Shown: in pieces, positions 14,350-23,500 of the stretch | Layout of the letters: the number at the start of each line of letters is the position of its first letter | How positions within the stretch are numbered: the first letter of the stretch is position 1 | NCBI GenBank assembly: GCA_033721235.1 | Contig: JAWWAY010000001.1 | Span: forward strand, 62,001-126,000 | DNA: 64,000 nt | Source: UBA5078 sp033721235 | GTDB lineage: Bacteria; Pseudomonadota; Gammaproteobacteria; Pseudomonadales; Pseudohongiellaceae | Reading direction: 5' to 3' | Notes under the pieces: generated by a model | The model's database searches: none | What the model was told of the DNA's origin: nothing | What the model saw: only the letters and a program-made list of their open reading frames with translations | Made by a program: the position numbers and the translations under genes

Positions 14350-14926
14350 AATCAGAACTAGCTTGCCTGTTGAGGTGAGAGCGGCCGAAGACGGCACTAT
14401 AAAGGTCTCTGGCTATGCTGCTGTCTTTAATGAAGAGGCTGACATTGGTGGCTACTTCAGAGAGGTAATATTACCCGGAGCATTTACTGAGGCAATTTCT
14501 CGAGATGATGTTGTCTTCTTGGTGAACCACCAAGGGTTGCCGTTAGCCCGAACCAAATCCGGGACTCTTATTCTCAAACAAGATGAGCGTGGGCTCTATA
14601 TGGAGTCCGAGCTTGATGATAGTGATCCTGACGTGCAAACCATTGTTCCGAAAATGAAGCGCGGAGACCTCAATAAAATGAGCTTTGCATTCACGGCTAT
14701 GGTTCAAGAGTGGGATGACACAGAAGAGACCCCGCTTAGGAGCATTCAAGAAGCAAAACTTCATGATGTTTCTATAGTCACAACTCCCGCCTATGACGGA
14801 ACAGACATCGGGCTTAGAAGCTTGCAAGAACATCGTGACAAGGCATCTGAAAGTCCTCTGATCAGTAGCAACACACATCTTCGAATTCAAAAGAAAAAGG
14901 CTCTTATTGAGTCAAAAGCCTTGTAG
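14339..14926 (+). CDS. Prohead protease, HK97 (U35) family
   Basis: The protein has 195 residues. It shows IKVSGYAAVFNEEADIGG and FREVILPGAF, the catalytic His region FLVNHQGLPLART, and the Ser region LNKMSFAFTA, all conserved in this family, followed by EAKLHDVSIVTTPAY. It trims capsid subunits and itself during maturation. The ATG at 14339 has AAGGTGA upstream; a GTG at 14330 is weaker. The C-terminal 30 residues are basic and probably a self-cleaved scaffold-like tail. Confidence 0.92.
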   Translation: MPHEIRTSLPVEVRAAEDGTIKVSGYAAVFNEEADIGGYFREVILPGAFTEAISRDDVVFLVNHQGLPLARTKSGTLILKQDERGLYMESELDDSDPDVQTIVPKMKRGDLNKMSFAFTAMVQEWDDTEETPLRSIQEAKLHDVSIVTTPAYDGTDIGLRSLQEHRDKASESPLISSNTHLRIQKKKALIESKAL

Positions 14927-14989
14927 CGGTTCCCGCTCATGGTCGCCATCATTCGCCCTTTGGCAAGGCATAGTACGAGGTAAAGCAAA

Positions 14990-16243
14990 ATGACACGCGA
15001 AGATATCGTAAAACAGCGGGAACGAATGGCTGAGATTGCCGCCAATGCCCGAGCAGAGCTAGACAAAATTACGGATAATACGTCCGAGGCCGAAGCCAAA
15101 GAAATCGAAGCCCGATTCGATACTATGATGGCAGACCACGACAAGATTAACGCTCGAATTGAGCGAGAAGAGAAGATCGCGGATGCGCAGAAGCGCGCCA
15201 GCGAGAATCGAAATCCTGAATACCCAGATGGCGAAGATCGGGGTATAGATGAAGATAAGCTTCCCGAGTATCGAGAAGTGTTTGCAAAGGTGATTTGCGG
15301 ACAACAAGATGATCTGAGCTCGGAAGAGCGTCAAGTGCTTCGCGACGGCATGACGGAGTTCCGTGCCCAGACTGCAGGTACTACAACAGCAGGTGGTTTC
15401 ACCGTGCCGACGACCTTGGCAGACGAAATCATTAGATCGATGCAGGCGTGGGGGCCAATGTACGACAAAGATGTCGCAACGGTGTTCCAGACAACAAGCG
15501 GGAATCCTATGAAAATCCCTACAGTGAACGACACAGCAGTGACGGCTGAGGCGCACACTGAAGCGGCGCCATTAACAGATGATGGCGGTAAGGATGCGAC
15601 GTTTGGGCAAAAGTCGCTTGACGCTTATGCCTTCGATACGGAGTTCCTGCGCTGGTCGTGGGAGCTTGACATGGATAGCATCTTCTCGATGGAGCAGTTG
15701 CTGGCAGCGCTTCTTGGTGAGCGTCTAGGGCGTATTGCTAACTCACAACTAACAACTGGCACTGGATCTTCGGCACCTAATGGCATTGTTACGGCATCTA
15801 GCCTTGGCAAGACTGCCGCAGGCACTGCCGCAATCACCTTTGATGAAATTCTGGACCTAGAGCATTCAGTTGACCCTGCCTACCGTCAGTCGCCTAAGTG
15901 TCGCTACATGTTTAATGACTCTACTCTCCTGGCGATTCGTAAGCTGAAGGACGGTAACGGCAATTACCTGTGGCAACAGGGCGATGTGAAAAGTGGTGCG
16001 CCAGCAACATTCAACGGTCGCCCTTATAGTATCAATCAGGCTATGGACTCTTTGGCTGCGGCTAAGAAAGTCATCACGTTCGGTGATTTCAGTAAGTATT
16101 ACGTTCGAAAAGTTGGAAGCCCAGTTATTGGTGTTCTGAAAGAGCGATTCTGGCCTGACATTGGAATTGCGGGCCTGATTCGTTTTGACGGTGAGCTTGG
16201 TGATACTGCAGCTGTTAAGCATTTGATAACAGCGGCGTCTTAA
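14990..16243 (+). CDS. Major capsid protein, HK97 fold
   Basis: The protein has 417 residues. The N-terminal 120 residues are a charged coiled-coil delta domain. The shell domain begins around FRAQTAGTTTAGGFTVP (125-140), the usual place of protease cleavage, and continues with SGNPMKIPTVNDT, an E-loop region and a LGDTAAVKHLI end. It assembles the head shell. The ATG has AGGT about 9 bases upstream, and a hairpin follows the stop. Confidence 0.95.
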   Translation: MTREDIVKQRERMAEIAANARAELDKITDNTSEAEAKEIEARFDTMMADHDKINARIEREEKIADAQKRASENRNPEYPDGEDRGIDEDKLPEYREVFAKVICGQQDDLSSEERQVLRDGMTEFRAQTAGTTTAGGFTVPTTLADEIIRSMQAWGPMYDKDVATVFQTTSGNPMKIPTVNDTAVTAEAHTEAAPLTDDGGKDATFGQKSLDAYAFDTEFLRWSWELDMDSIFSMEQLLAALLGERLGRIANSQLTTGTGSSAPNGIVTASSLGKTAAGTAAITFDEILDLEHSVDPAYRQSPKCRYMFNDSTLLAIRKLKDGNGNYLWQQGDVKSGAPATFNGRPYSINQAMDSLAAAKKVITFGDFSKYYVRKVGSPVIGVLKERFWPDIGIAGLIRFDGELGDTAAVKHLITAAS

Positions 16244-16256
16244 CTTCATCTAATAT

Positions 16257-16290
16257 TCAGCGTGCACTTGTGTGTATCGGTGCACGCTGA
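16257..16290. other. Hairpin after the capsid gene
   Basis: TCAGCGTGCAC (16257-16267) and GTGCACGCTGA (16280-16290) form a perfect 11-base-pair stem with a 12-base loop and no T run after it. It is more likely an mRNA stabiliser or processing site that raises capsid message than a terminator. Confidence 0.6.
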
Positions 16291-16303
16291 TTGAGGTGCA
16301 AAA

Positions 16304-16492
16304 ATGAAAGTGGAATTGTTAGTCAGCAGGGCTGGGTTAACTGTTTGTGAAAATGTTGGAGATATCATTGACGTTTCGGATGCTGAAGCGGCGCGAATGA
16401 TTGAGGCCGGCCAAGCCAAACCCGCGAGAGTTTCGAGTAAAGAAACTACATCTAAGAAGAACTCAAAAGCTGAGAAAGCGAACAAAGGCTAA
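16304..16492 (+). CDS. Small capsid-adjacent protein, 62 aa
   Basis: The pattern MKVELLVSR, then NVGDIIDVSDAEAARMIEAGQAKP and a Lys/Ser-rich tail, resembles a small phage family often found between capsid and connector genes. Its function is unknown. A short ribosome site (GAGG) precedes the ATG. It may be a minor head component. Confidence 0.65.
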   Translation: MKVELLVSRAGLTVCENVGDIIDVSDAEAARMIEAGQAKPARVSSKETTSKKNSKAEKANKG

Positions 16493-16497
16493 GCAAT

Positions 16498-17079
16498 ATG
16501 GCTAAGGACTATTTGCTAGCGTTATCTGCGGCTGCTGATTCTTACCCGGTTACTTCCGACCAAGTAAAAGCGGATTTGAAAATTGAGCATAGCGCTGAAG
16601 ATGAATTGATCTCAGATTTAATAAGCGCTGCCACTGAATATGTTTCTGAAGTGATAGGCAAAAAGCTGATCACTCAAACGTGGGCCCTGTCTTTAAATGG
16701 CGCAATCGGAAGGGTGGATCTGCCAATATTTCCAGTTCAATCCATTGCATCAATCACGTACTACGATACGGATGATGAAAGCCAATCGTTAACCACCGGC
16801 AATTTCTACCTCTATTCGGGCGAGGACTGGGCTTACATTGAGCCAAAATCGGGCGTTCAATGGCCTGCAATGTTCAACAGACTGGATGCTTTGACCATTA
16901 CTTTTGTGGCTGGGTTCGGCGCTGCTGATGCGGTTCCTCCTACTATTGCGCGAGCTATAAGGCTTCTTGTTGCTCACTGGTATCGAAATAGATCGCCTGT
17001 AACGGATAAGGCGGCAACTGAAATTCCACTGAGCGTGGACTCGCTATTGAGCACACAAAGGAAAGGATGGGCGGGGTGA
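16498..17079 (+). CDS. Head-tail connector, gp6-like / phiE125 gp8 family
   Basis: The protein has 193 residues. The N-terminal helical part (VTSDQVKADLKIEHSAEDELI, LISAATEYVSEVIGKKLITQTW) is the signature of this adaptor family, and PPTIARAIRLLVAHWYRNR closes it. It should form the first ring under the portal. It overlaps the next gene by 13 bases. Confidence 0.88.
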   Translation: MAKDYLLALSAAADSYPVTSDQVKADLKIEHSAEDELISDLISAATEYVSEVIGKKLITQTWALSLNGAIGRVDLPIFPVQSIASITYYDTDDESQSLTTGNFYLYSGEDWAYIEPKSGVQWPAMFNRLDALTITFVAGFGAADAVPPTIARAIRLLVAHWYRNRSPVTDKAATEIPLSVDSLLSTQRKGWAG

Positions 17080-17408
17080 TCAATTCGGACAATATGCGGC
17101 ATCGCTGCACAATTCAGTACCGATCAGAGACGCAAGATCCTACCTATGGCACCTCGGTGGCCTCTTGGCAAACCTTAGCTACTAGATGGGGAAATGTTCA
17201 AGATGTATTGCCTAGCAAGTCAGAGTTCATTCAAGACGGCGTAGAGTTATCTGCTTCGCAGTCTAGACTTCGCATGAGGTATTGGACAGATATTAGCAGC
17301 GATATGCGAATAGTTGTTGATGGCGTAACTTACCAAATAGTGTCTGGCCCTGCTGTTCTTGGGGATAAAGACGGAATCGAAATGATGATTGAAAAGGTAT
17401 CGAGCTAA
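17067..17408 (+). CDS. Head closure (head-tail adaptor) protein
   Basis: The protein has 113 residues. The N-terminus MRHRCTIQYRSETQDPTYG, the following WQTLATRWGNVQDV and the late DGVTYQIVSGP strand are typical of the SPP1 gp16 / HK97 head-tail joining family. It seals the connector channel. ATG at 17067 lies inside the previous gene; the first MRHRC methionine (17094) is another possible start. Confidence 0.85.
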   Translation: MGGVINSDNMRHRCTIQYRSETQDPTYGTSVASWQTLATRWGNVQDVLPSKSEFIQDGVELSASQSRLRMRYWTDISSDMRIVVDGVTYQIVSGPAVLGDKDGIEMMIEKVSS

Positions 17409-18031
17409 TGACTACAAAGTGGAACATCACAAAAGAATGGGACGGTGAAACAGTAGCGGTACTTGGTGCCGGACCTGACATGACCAAAGAGCTTGCAGAG
17501 ACCGCTAAGGGTTCTAAAACGATTGCCGTAAATCGAGCAGTAAAGTTCGCGCCATGGGCGGATATGTTTGTTGCACTAGATCCGCATCACCCATTCTGGA
17601 AGGAGGCTGATAATGTCGGCTTTACAGGAAAGCGTGTTTGCGGCGTTGAGTGCGATATTGATGCTCTTTATGGCGGAATGTTTTATGAGAAGGTGAAGAT
17701 ATCGCAAGTGCACACAATCGATATTCGAAACAATGCATTAGCTGCTATACGAATTGCGGCATTGATGGGTGCAAAGAAAATTGTTCTTCTTGGCTTCGAT
17801 CCTGAGAGATACGAAGAGACGCACGCGCACACAGGCTTCTTTGGGTTGGTACAGGGGCTTAATCAGATAATTGATGAGCTGAGAGCTACCGGCATTGAAA
17901 TTGATCGAAAAGACTCAGAGAAGCAGTTCCCAGGCACTAAGCCTCCTCGCCGATCTGAATTGATGTGCGAAGAAGCGAAGATCGATAAGAAGGCTTTTCC
18001 ACAGCAAAAGATTGGAAAGCAATCTAAGTGA
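17408..18031 (+). CDS. Rossmann-like protein, DUF115/MptE- or GT42-like, inserted in head module
   Basis: The protein has 207 residues. A nucleotide-binding type start (VAVLGAGPDMTKEL), then TIAVNRAVKFAPWADMFVALD, and a later AIRIAALMGAKKIVLLGFDPE strand-helix-strand resemble DUF115/MptE-like proteins and GT42 sialyltransferases. I base this on motif pattern only. It is not a known structural protein, yet it sits between the head closure and gp10-type genes with one-base and four-base overlaps, so it is expressed with virion genes. It could modify a surface glycan or a virion protein. The last 35 residues are Lys-rich. Confidence 0.6.
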   Translation: MTTKWNITKEWDGETVAVLGAGPDMTKELAETAKGSKTIAVNRAVKFAPWADMFVALDPHHPFWKEADNVGFTGKRVCGVECDIDALYGGMFYEKVKISQVHTIDIRNNALAAIRIAALMGAKKIVLLGFDPERYEETHAHTGFFGLVQGLNQIIDELRATGIEIDRKDSEKQFPGTKPPRRSELMCEEAKIDKKAFPQQKIGKQSK

Positions 18032-18513
18032 GCGCCGAGGTGCATGTAAAGGGGCTGAGTGAATTGCAGCGGCTTCTCGATCAGCTTCCCGCCAAAATTG
18101 AAAAGAACGTCATGCGCGGTGCCATGCGAGCGGGAGCCAAGCCAATTTTGGTCGAGGCCAAAGCGAGGGTGCCTGTAGAGTCTGGCGAGCTAAGAGACGG
18201 ATTGAAGATCAAAACTTCCGGGCGTGGTTCGCGGGTTGTGGCCAGCGTTAGGGCTACCGGCCCACATGCTTTCTTGGCTAACTTCTTTGAGTATGGAACA
18301 AGCCCGCATTTGATACCGGGACCTTTGGCAATCGGTCAAGGCTTTGTACAAGGCGTTGAGCACCCTGGTATCTCTGCGAGGCCTTTCTTGCGTCCAGCTA
18401 TGGATGCGAAAACGCGTGAAGCTGTTGTCGCGGCAGGCAACTATATCAAGAAAAGGCTTGCTACCAAACACGGGCTGGATACAGCTGATATTGATATCGG
18501 AGGTGGGGAATAG
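18028..18513 (+). CDS. HK97 gp10 family tail-completion protein
   Basis: The protein has 161 residues. GLSELQRLLDQLPAKIEKNV, MRAGAKPILVEAKARVPVESGEL and NFFEYGTSPHLIPG are the conserved blocks of the HK97 gp10 family. It joins the tail to the head. The start is a GTG overlapping the previous stop as GTGA. Confidence 0.92.
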   Translation: MSAEVHVKGLSELQRLLDQLPAKIEKNVMRGAMRAGAKPILVEAKARVPVESGELRDGLKIKTSGRGSRVVASVRATGPHAFLANFFEYGTSPHLIPGPLAIGQGFVQGVEHPGISARPFLRPAMDAKTREAVVAAGNYIKKRLATKHGLDTADIDIGGGE

Positions 18514-18929
18514 TGTCTGGTGTTGGTGTGATACGAACATTGATCGCAGCTAACTCTGGAGTGCTCGCAGTTGTACCTGCTTCAAGAATTAGGGCCGGAA
18601 TTCTTCCTCTGGAAACTGCCTTCCCTGCAATTTCAATATCACAAATCAGTAGCGTACCACTTGGATCTATTCGAAATAGTGAGTCAAAACTTCATGTAGA
18701 TAGGGTTCAAGTAACTGTTCACAGAAAGGAGGAGCCGGCTGATAGCGGATATCCCGGCCTAAAGAGTCTGCTAGATCTAATTTTAGCGGCTTGTCCTAGT
18801 CAGCGCGCAACTATTGCGGGAGTCAATGTCGACTCCATTACGCCTGATACTGAAGGCCCAGACGGCTATTTCAAGCAAACAGAGTCGTATTCGCGAAGTA
18901 GAGATTTCATTGTTAGATATTCTGTTTAG
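18513..18929 (+). CDS. Tail terminator / DUF3168 family protein
   Basis: The protein has 138 residues. The N-terminal IRTLIAANSGVLAVVPASRI, a central HVDRVQVTVHRKE strand and a closing SYSRSRDFIVRYSV match the DUF3168 / tail completion group. It would cap the tail tube. The start is a GTG overlapping the previous stop. A terminator follows. Confidence 0.8.
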   Translation: MSGVGVIRTLIAANSGVLAVVPASRIRAGILPLETAFPAISISQISSVPLGSIRNSESKLHVDRVQVTVHRKEEPADSGYPGLKSLLDLILAACPSQRATIAGVNVDSITPDTEGPDGYFKQTESYSRSRDFIVRYSV

Positions 18930-18952
18930 ATAGAGCTTATAACCACTTCTCG

Positions 18953-18976
18953 AAACCGCTTTATTGCGGTTTTTTT
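18953..18976 (+). terminator. Rho-independent terminator between head and tail genes
   Basis: AAACCGC (18953-18959) and GCGGTTT (18966-18972) form a stem with loop TTTATT, followed by a T run. It ends the head-gene transcript and probably allows separate dosing of the tail tube gene. A second weaker hairpin (GAAGCCCG with CGGGTTTC) lies around 19024-19060. Confidence 0.8.
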
Positions 18977-19078
18977 ATGTCAAAAATTTGCCTAATTACA
19001 GGCTCAAAGTTTCGCGTCTTGCGAAGCCCGCCCGCCTTGCATCCCGCAGACGGGTTTCATTAAAACGAGGGAAATATT

Positions 19079-19540
19079 ATGCCAGCACATACTGCACCTG
19101 TAAGTTTTACAGACACTACCTATGCAATTTCTGAGGACCTACCTTCAAGCTATGACGCATCTGGGTACGGCGCTACGACTGTCGTGTTCACTAATATTGG
19201 TCAAGTAGAGTCATTTCCAGAATTTGGACTTGAACAAGCGCTTAACGAATTCAACCCTATTAGTGGTGACACCACCTACGTCAAAGGCACGAAGAAGTAT
19301 GGACAAGGCCCAATGATGATGGCCGACATTCCTGCTGACGCTGGGCAAATAATTGCTAAAGCGGCTTCAGAGTCCAACAATCATTATTCAATGAAAATCA
19401 CTTATCCAGACGGTGAGATTCACTATTTGGATGTGTTGATCGCTGGCTGGAAGTTGGCAGCTGGTGGTGAAGGTCAAGTGATGAAGCGCTCAGCAACAGT
19501 AGGCGTATGCCGAGCTCCTGTTGTTGTGGCTGCAAGCTAA
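19079..19540 (+). CDS. Major tail tube protein
   Basis: The protein has 153 residues. It is beta-rich, with IGQVESFPEFG, YVKGTKKYGQGPMMMAD and a long YSMKITYPDGEIHYLDVLIAGW hairpin, the usual pattern of siphovirus tail tube subunits. It lies between the terminator and the tail chaperone genes, as expected. GAGG precedes the ATG. Confidence 0.85.
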   Translation: MPAHTAPVSFTDTTYAISEDLPSSYDASGYGATTVVFTNIGQVESFPEFGLEQALNEFNPISGDTTYVKGTKKYGQGPMMMADIPADAGQIIAKAASESNNHYSMKITYPDGEIHYLDVLIAGWKLAAGGEGQVMKRSATVGVCRAPVVVAAS

Positions 19541-19643
19541 CGCAGGCCTCGGCCTAACCGAGCACCGACTTAGTTCGTCTCTCTCCCTCGCGGGGAGGGC
19601 GAGCTAGGCACGGGCATTTTATAAAAACCGCGAGGAAAAAAGT
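19541..19643. other. Gap with two small hairpins
   Basis: CTCGG-CCTAA-CCGAG (about 19548-19562) and a CTCCC/GGGGAG stem (about 19584-19599) can fold, without clear T runs. They may moderate read-through from the tube gene to the chaperones. Confidence 0.4.
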
Positions 19644-20069
19644 ATGAATACAGCTAACGAAAGTGTTGTCATTGACGCTTCTCCATTTGACATTTCAGAG
19701 TTTGAATTGCTCGACACAGGCGTGTTGACGGTTCAAAACGCAAAAGGAGATGACGATCTAATTTCTAAAGGTCAGCCAGTAAAGATAGAGCTATATGGTT
19801 CTGGCAGTGCGCAAGCCGTTAAAGTGGCTCATAAAGCAGGTCAGCGTAGCGCGGCAAGAGTCGCGCAGTTGGTTCGTGGCAAGGTAAACAAACGTGAAGC
19901 CGAGAATGCCGAAGAAGAGGAAATCGAAAAGCTTGTTGCTCTAACAAAGAGTATTAGCCCTAACTTTCCACTTACACCTGAAGAAATCTACTCAAACCCG
20001 AAATTGGGTTACATCACTCGGCAAGTTAAAGAGTATTTAGCGGCCGACTCAAATTTTTCCAAAGGCTAA
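19644..20069 (+). CDS. Tail assembly chaperone, gpG-like
   Basis: The protein has 141 residues. It lies between the tube and tape measure genes and is acidic and mostly helical, as are the G-type chaperones that coat the tape measure during tail assembly. The gene overlaps an open -1 frame that begins before its stop. The heptamer A AAT TTT (20051-20057) lies in frame near its end. This is the short product; the long one is given separately. Confidence 0.82.
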   Translation: MNTANESVVIDASPFDISEFELLDTGVLTVQNAKGDDDLISKGQPVKIELYGSGSAQAVKVAHKAGQRSAARVAQLVRGKVNKREAENAEEEEIEKLVALTKSISPNFPLTPEEIYSNPKLGYITRQVKEYLAADSNFSKG

Positions 20070-20515
20070 GCGAAGAGCTTAGTCTATTTGTAAGACATAT
20101 AGCGTGGCTTAATACGGCGCCGGAGAAGCTTGAAACCGACAAATCGAGCGTTCCCCGGCAGTCGCGCGCAAAGTTTTTGGAAGAGTTTGGAATTCTAGAA
20201 CCCGACATGCCTCCATGCGAGGCACCATACTTGGTCAACTTTCTTTTTGAGATAGGGCCATCGATGCCAGGTTACACCGGCGAAGTTCAAGTAACACATG
20301 CTGAGATTGTTAGCTGGCAGAAAAACTCCCATCTGACCTTGAGCCCGTGGGAGGCAAAGACTATACGCCGCCTGTCTGGTGTTTATATCAAAGAGTGCAG
20401 GGACGCATTAGACCCAAGCTGCAAGGCCCCGTGGCCGACCCCTGAATATGAGATGGCCGTACGGGCTAGGTACTCAGAGGCCTTGAAAGCCAATCTTAGA
20501 TCATTAGCACAATAA
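19644..20515 (+). CDS. Tail assembly chaperone, gpGT-like -1 frameshift product
   Basis: The zero frame runs to the slippery heptamer A AAT TTT (20051-20057). After a -1 slip, reading continues from 20057 to the stop at 20515, giving about 138 + 152 = 290 residues. The -1 frame is open throughout the overlap, and no good ribosome site or early ATG serves it on its own. A stem CTAAGC (20066-20071) / GCTTAG (20077-20082) starts 8 bases past the heptamer, a good distance for a stimulator. The T part ends with NLRSLAQ, 16 bases before the tape measure. The arrangement follows lambda G/GT; the slip itself is inferred. Confidence 0.85.
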
Positions 20516-20531
20516 CCATAAGGAATACGCA

Positions 20532-23500
20532 ATGCTTGCTGGAGCTTTAGAAGTACAGCTGATGGCAGATGTCGCTCGCCTGCGCAAAGATATGGGGGAC
20601 GCGAAAAACACCGTCACCGGCGCTATGGGAAGCATCAACAGCGCCGTCAGCAGCGCGACTAAACTCTTAGCAAGCCTTGGTATCGGTATTGGGGCTGTTG
20701 GGTTGATGCGCGTTGCTCATGACGCGCTTGCCACTCAAGACGCGTTCGCCAAGATGTCTCAAAAAATCAATGTGTCAGTTGAGTCTCTTGTTGGGCTTGA
20801 ACACGCAGCGAAATTAAGTGGATCAAATTTAGCGAGTTTAGAAAAGGGCCTGAAGTCAGTGTCGACACAATTGTTCGATGCGAATGAAGGGCTAGCTGAG
20901 TCCAAGCGAAATTTCGCCGCTCTAGGAGTAGAGATTCTAGACTCTAATGGCAACTTAAAAGCTGCCGATTCTGTAATGATCGAAGCGGCCGATCGCTTTA
21001 AAGAAATGGAAGACGGTACGCAAAAAACAGCTCTAGCCGTAAAGATATTCGGCCGAGCTGGTTTAGATCTTATCCCTATGCTGAACCAGGGTAGCGATGG
21101 CATCGCCGCTATGGTCGCAGAGGGGCAGAAGCTCAATCCCATCACATCAGAATCTGCGCATCAGGCAGAGATATTCAACGACAACATGGAACGCCTGACG
21201 GGAACTATGTCAGGCTTCGGCATGTCTCTTCTCAACTCTGTGCTCCCATCACTCAGCGAATTTTCAGAATCAACAATAGAGTTTGTAAACTCTGATGAGT
21301 TTGATGACTGGCTTGAAACCACTGGAAAAGCCGCTGAAATTCTAGCTGTGATTATCGCTTCAAAGCTTACCGTATCTATTGTAGCAAGCGGGAAAGCATC
21401 TTTGGTTGCAGCAATTGAGTCTGCAAGATATCAGGCCGCTTTGGCTAGTATGGCGGGTGTAAGTCGAACAGCCGCAGCTTCGCAGACATTGCTGGCCAGT
21501 TCTGCTGCAGGAGCCTCTAAGGCTTTAGCATTGCTTGGTGGGCCTTATGGCGCATTGCTGATAGCGGCAGGGGCAGTGTTTACCTTTAGAGAAGAGCTTG
21601 GGTTAGTGCCATACGATGCGAAGGAAGCGGCAGACTCAATTGATAGCTTAAAGAAATCGCTTGAAGGGCTTACTGTTACGCAGTTAGAGCTAAAACAGAT
21701 ACGCGTTCTAGACCAATTTGATGAGGCGAAAGAGGCAATCAGCGACTTCGAGGAAGAGATCGCAAAGCTGGAAAGCGGGCTCAATCAAGCTATAGGTAGA
21801 AATGGACCAGGATCTAACTTTCACAAAAACTTGCTGGAAGAACTGGCGCAAGCAAAAGTTAATCTAGAGAAATCAACTGAGGCTGCCAGCGGTTATGCTG
21901 ACGCACTGTTGACCATAGAGCATCGTTTGTCTAAAACCGGCGAGGGTTTGGAAAACTTTGTTGGGCCTACGCAAGAAGTTGCTGAAGAAGTTGTGTTAAT
22001 GGGCGAAATATTAGGCGAAGCGGGAGGTTCGACTGACAATCTAACAAAAAGTATAGAGCAGCAAATATTATCTCTCCAACAGCAGGTCGTAGCTGCTCAT
22101 CTAAGCGGCGAAACTCAAGCCGTTTACAACGCAGTGATGCGCGCTGGATCAGATGCAACAGATGAGCAACTAAACTCAATTGTTGAGCTTACTAGAGAGC
22201 TCTATCGAAAAGAGCAGGCTACTCGTGACGCCACGGATGCTGATGCCGCAGCTGCTAGGGAGCTAGAAAAGCTGGAGCGCGCAAACGAGGCCGCCGCTCA
22301 AGCCTTCATAGAGGACTGGAACGAGGTTAGAACACAGGCAGGCTCTGTATTCGCAGACTTTACTGAGGATGCCGACAACGCTGCTGACGCTGTTGTTAAG
22401 ACGTTTAAGAGAATGAGTGACGAGATTCTTGGTCAGCTGATATTCACTACCGGGCTTAAGATAGCGGGAATTGATATACCAGGCTATTCGTCTTCTGGAA
22501 ATGTGCTTGATTCAGTGTTTGATGACTCCGGCTTTGCTGGCAATGTCGCCAAGTCTGTATTTGAAAAATACGGCGACCAGTTTGGTAAAAACTCTGGCAT
22601 TTCCGATCTTGTTGAGGGGCTCGGTTGGGGTAATAGCAGTGGCTCGCTGCCTGGACCTAATGCAACTGGCGAAGACTGGGCCAGCTTTTATGAGGGCGGC
22701 ACATCTGGTTTTGATTCAGCACAGTTTATGTCTGGATTGAAGACCATAGGCCTTAACATCGCTGCCGGTTATGTTGGAGGCTATGCTGGATCGGAGCTTG
22801 GAGATGCGCTGTTTGGGAAGACTGCTGAATCAAATATCGCGGAGAGCATCGGTGCCGCCGTTGGTAGTATATGGGGGCCTATTGGCACACTTGTAGGCTC
22901 CACTTTTGGCGCGATGGTAGATGCTGCTTTTGGTGGTGATGGCAAAGTGCGGCAAAACGCGGGCTTCTTTGTTGCTCCTACGCCCGGGGCGCAGGATGAC
23001 CCAAGCAGGATATTTGATGTCGATCCGTTTGAATCTGGCATGCAAGTGCAAGGCTTTGCGCGTAGGGCTGACAGGTCATTTGCCGAAGATATCATTGATA
23101 CGTTCAGGGGTGTCGACGCTATTAGCTCGTCTATTATTCGCGCATTAGGTGGCGTCATTGATTTATCGAATGCAACTCTGGCCGGGCTTGATGAAGAGGC
23201 AACGCCGGGCAGTGCGGGTACATTCCTTGGCCTTGGTGGCAATGGTGGTTTGGCTGGTGACATTCTAGCTCAGCTAGATTTGTACTTTGATCAACTGCTA
23301 GATCATGCTACTGGCTTACCTGCAGAGCTTATTGAAGCGGCTAAGGCAGCGGAGAGCGCCGAAGAAGGCATAAGAATTCTATCTGAAGCGTACATCGCTC
23401 AAGAGGCCGAGGCAGAAGCTGCAGCATTAGCGGCAGAGGAAGCGGCGGCGGTTCTTGAAGAGTTAGCACGACTTGAGACTGAATTGCTTAATGCTCGCAT

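Noticed and set aside
20177..20515. Separate 112-residue gene between the tail chaperone and tape measure
   Set aside because: The frame is open upstream into the chaperone gene, and a slippery heptamer joins the two. It is better explained as the -1 extension.
22781..23263. 160-residue minus-strand frame inside the tape measure gene
   Set aside because: It is a shadow caused by codon bias in the long Ala/Gly-rich tape measure gene.
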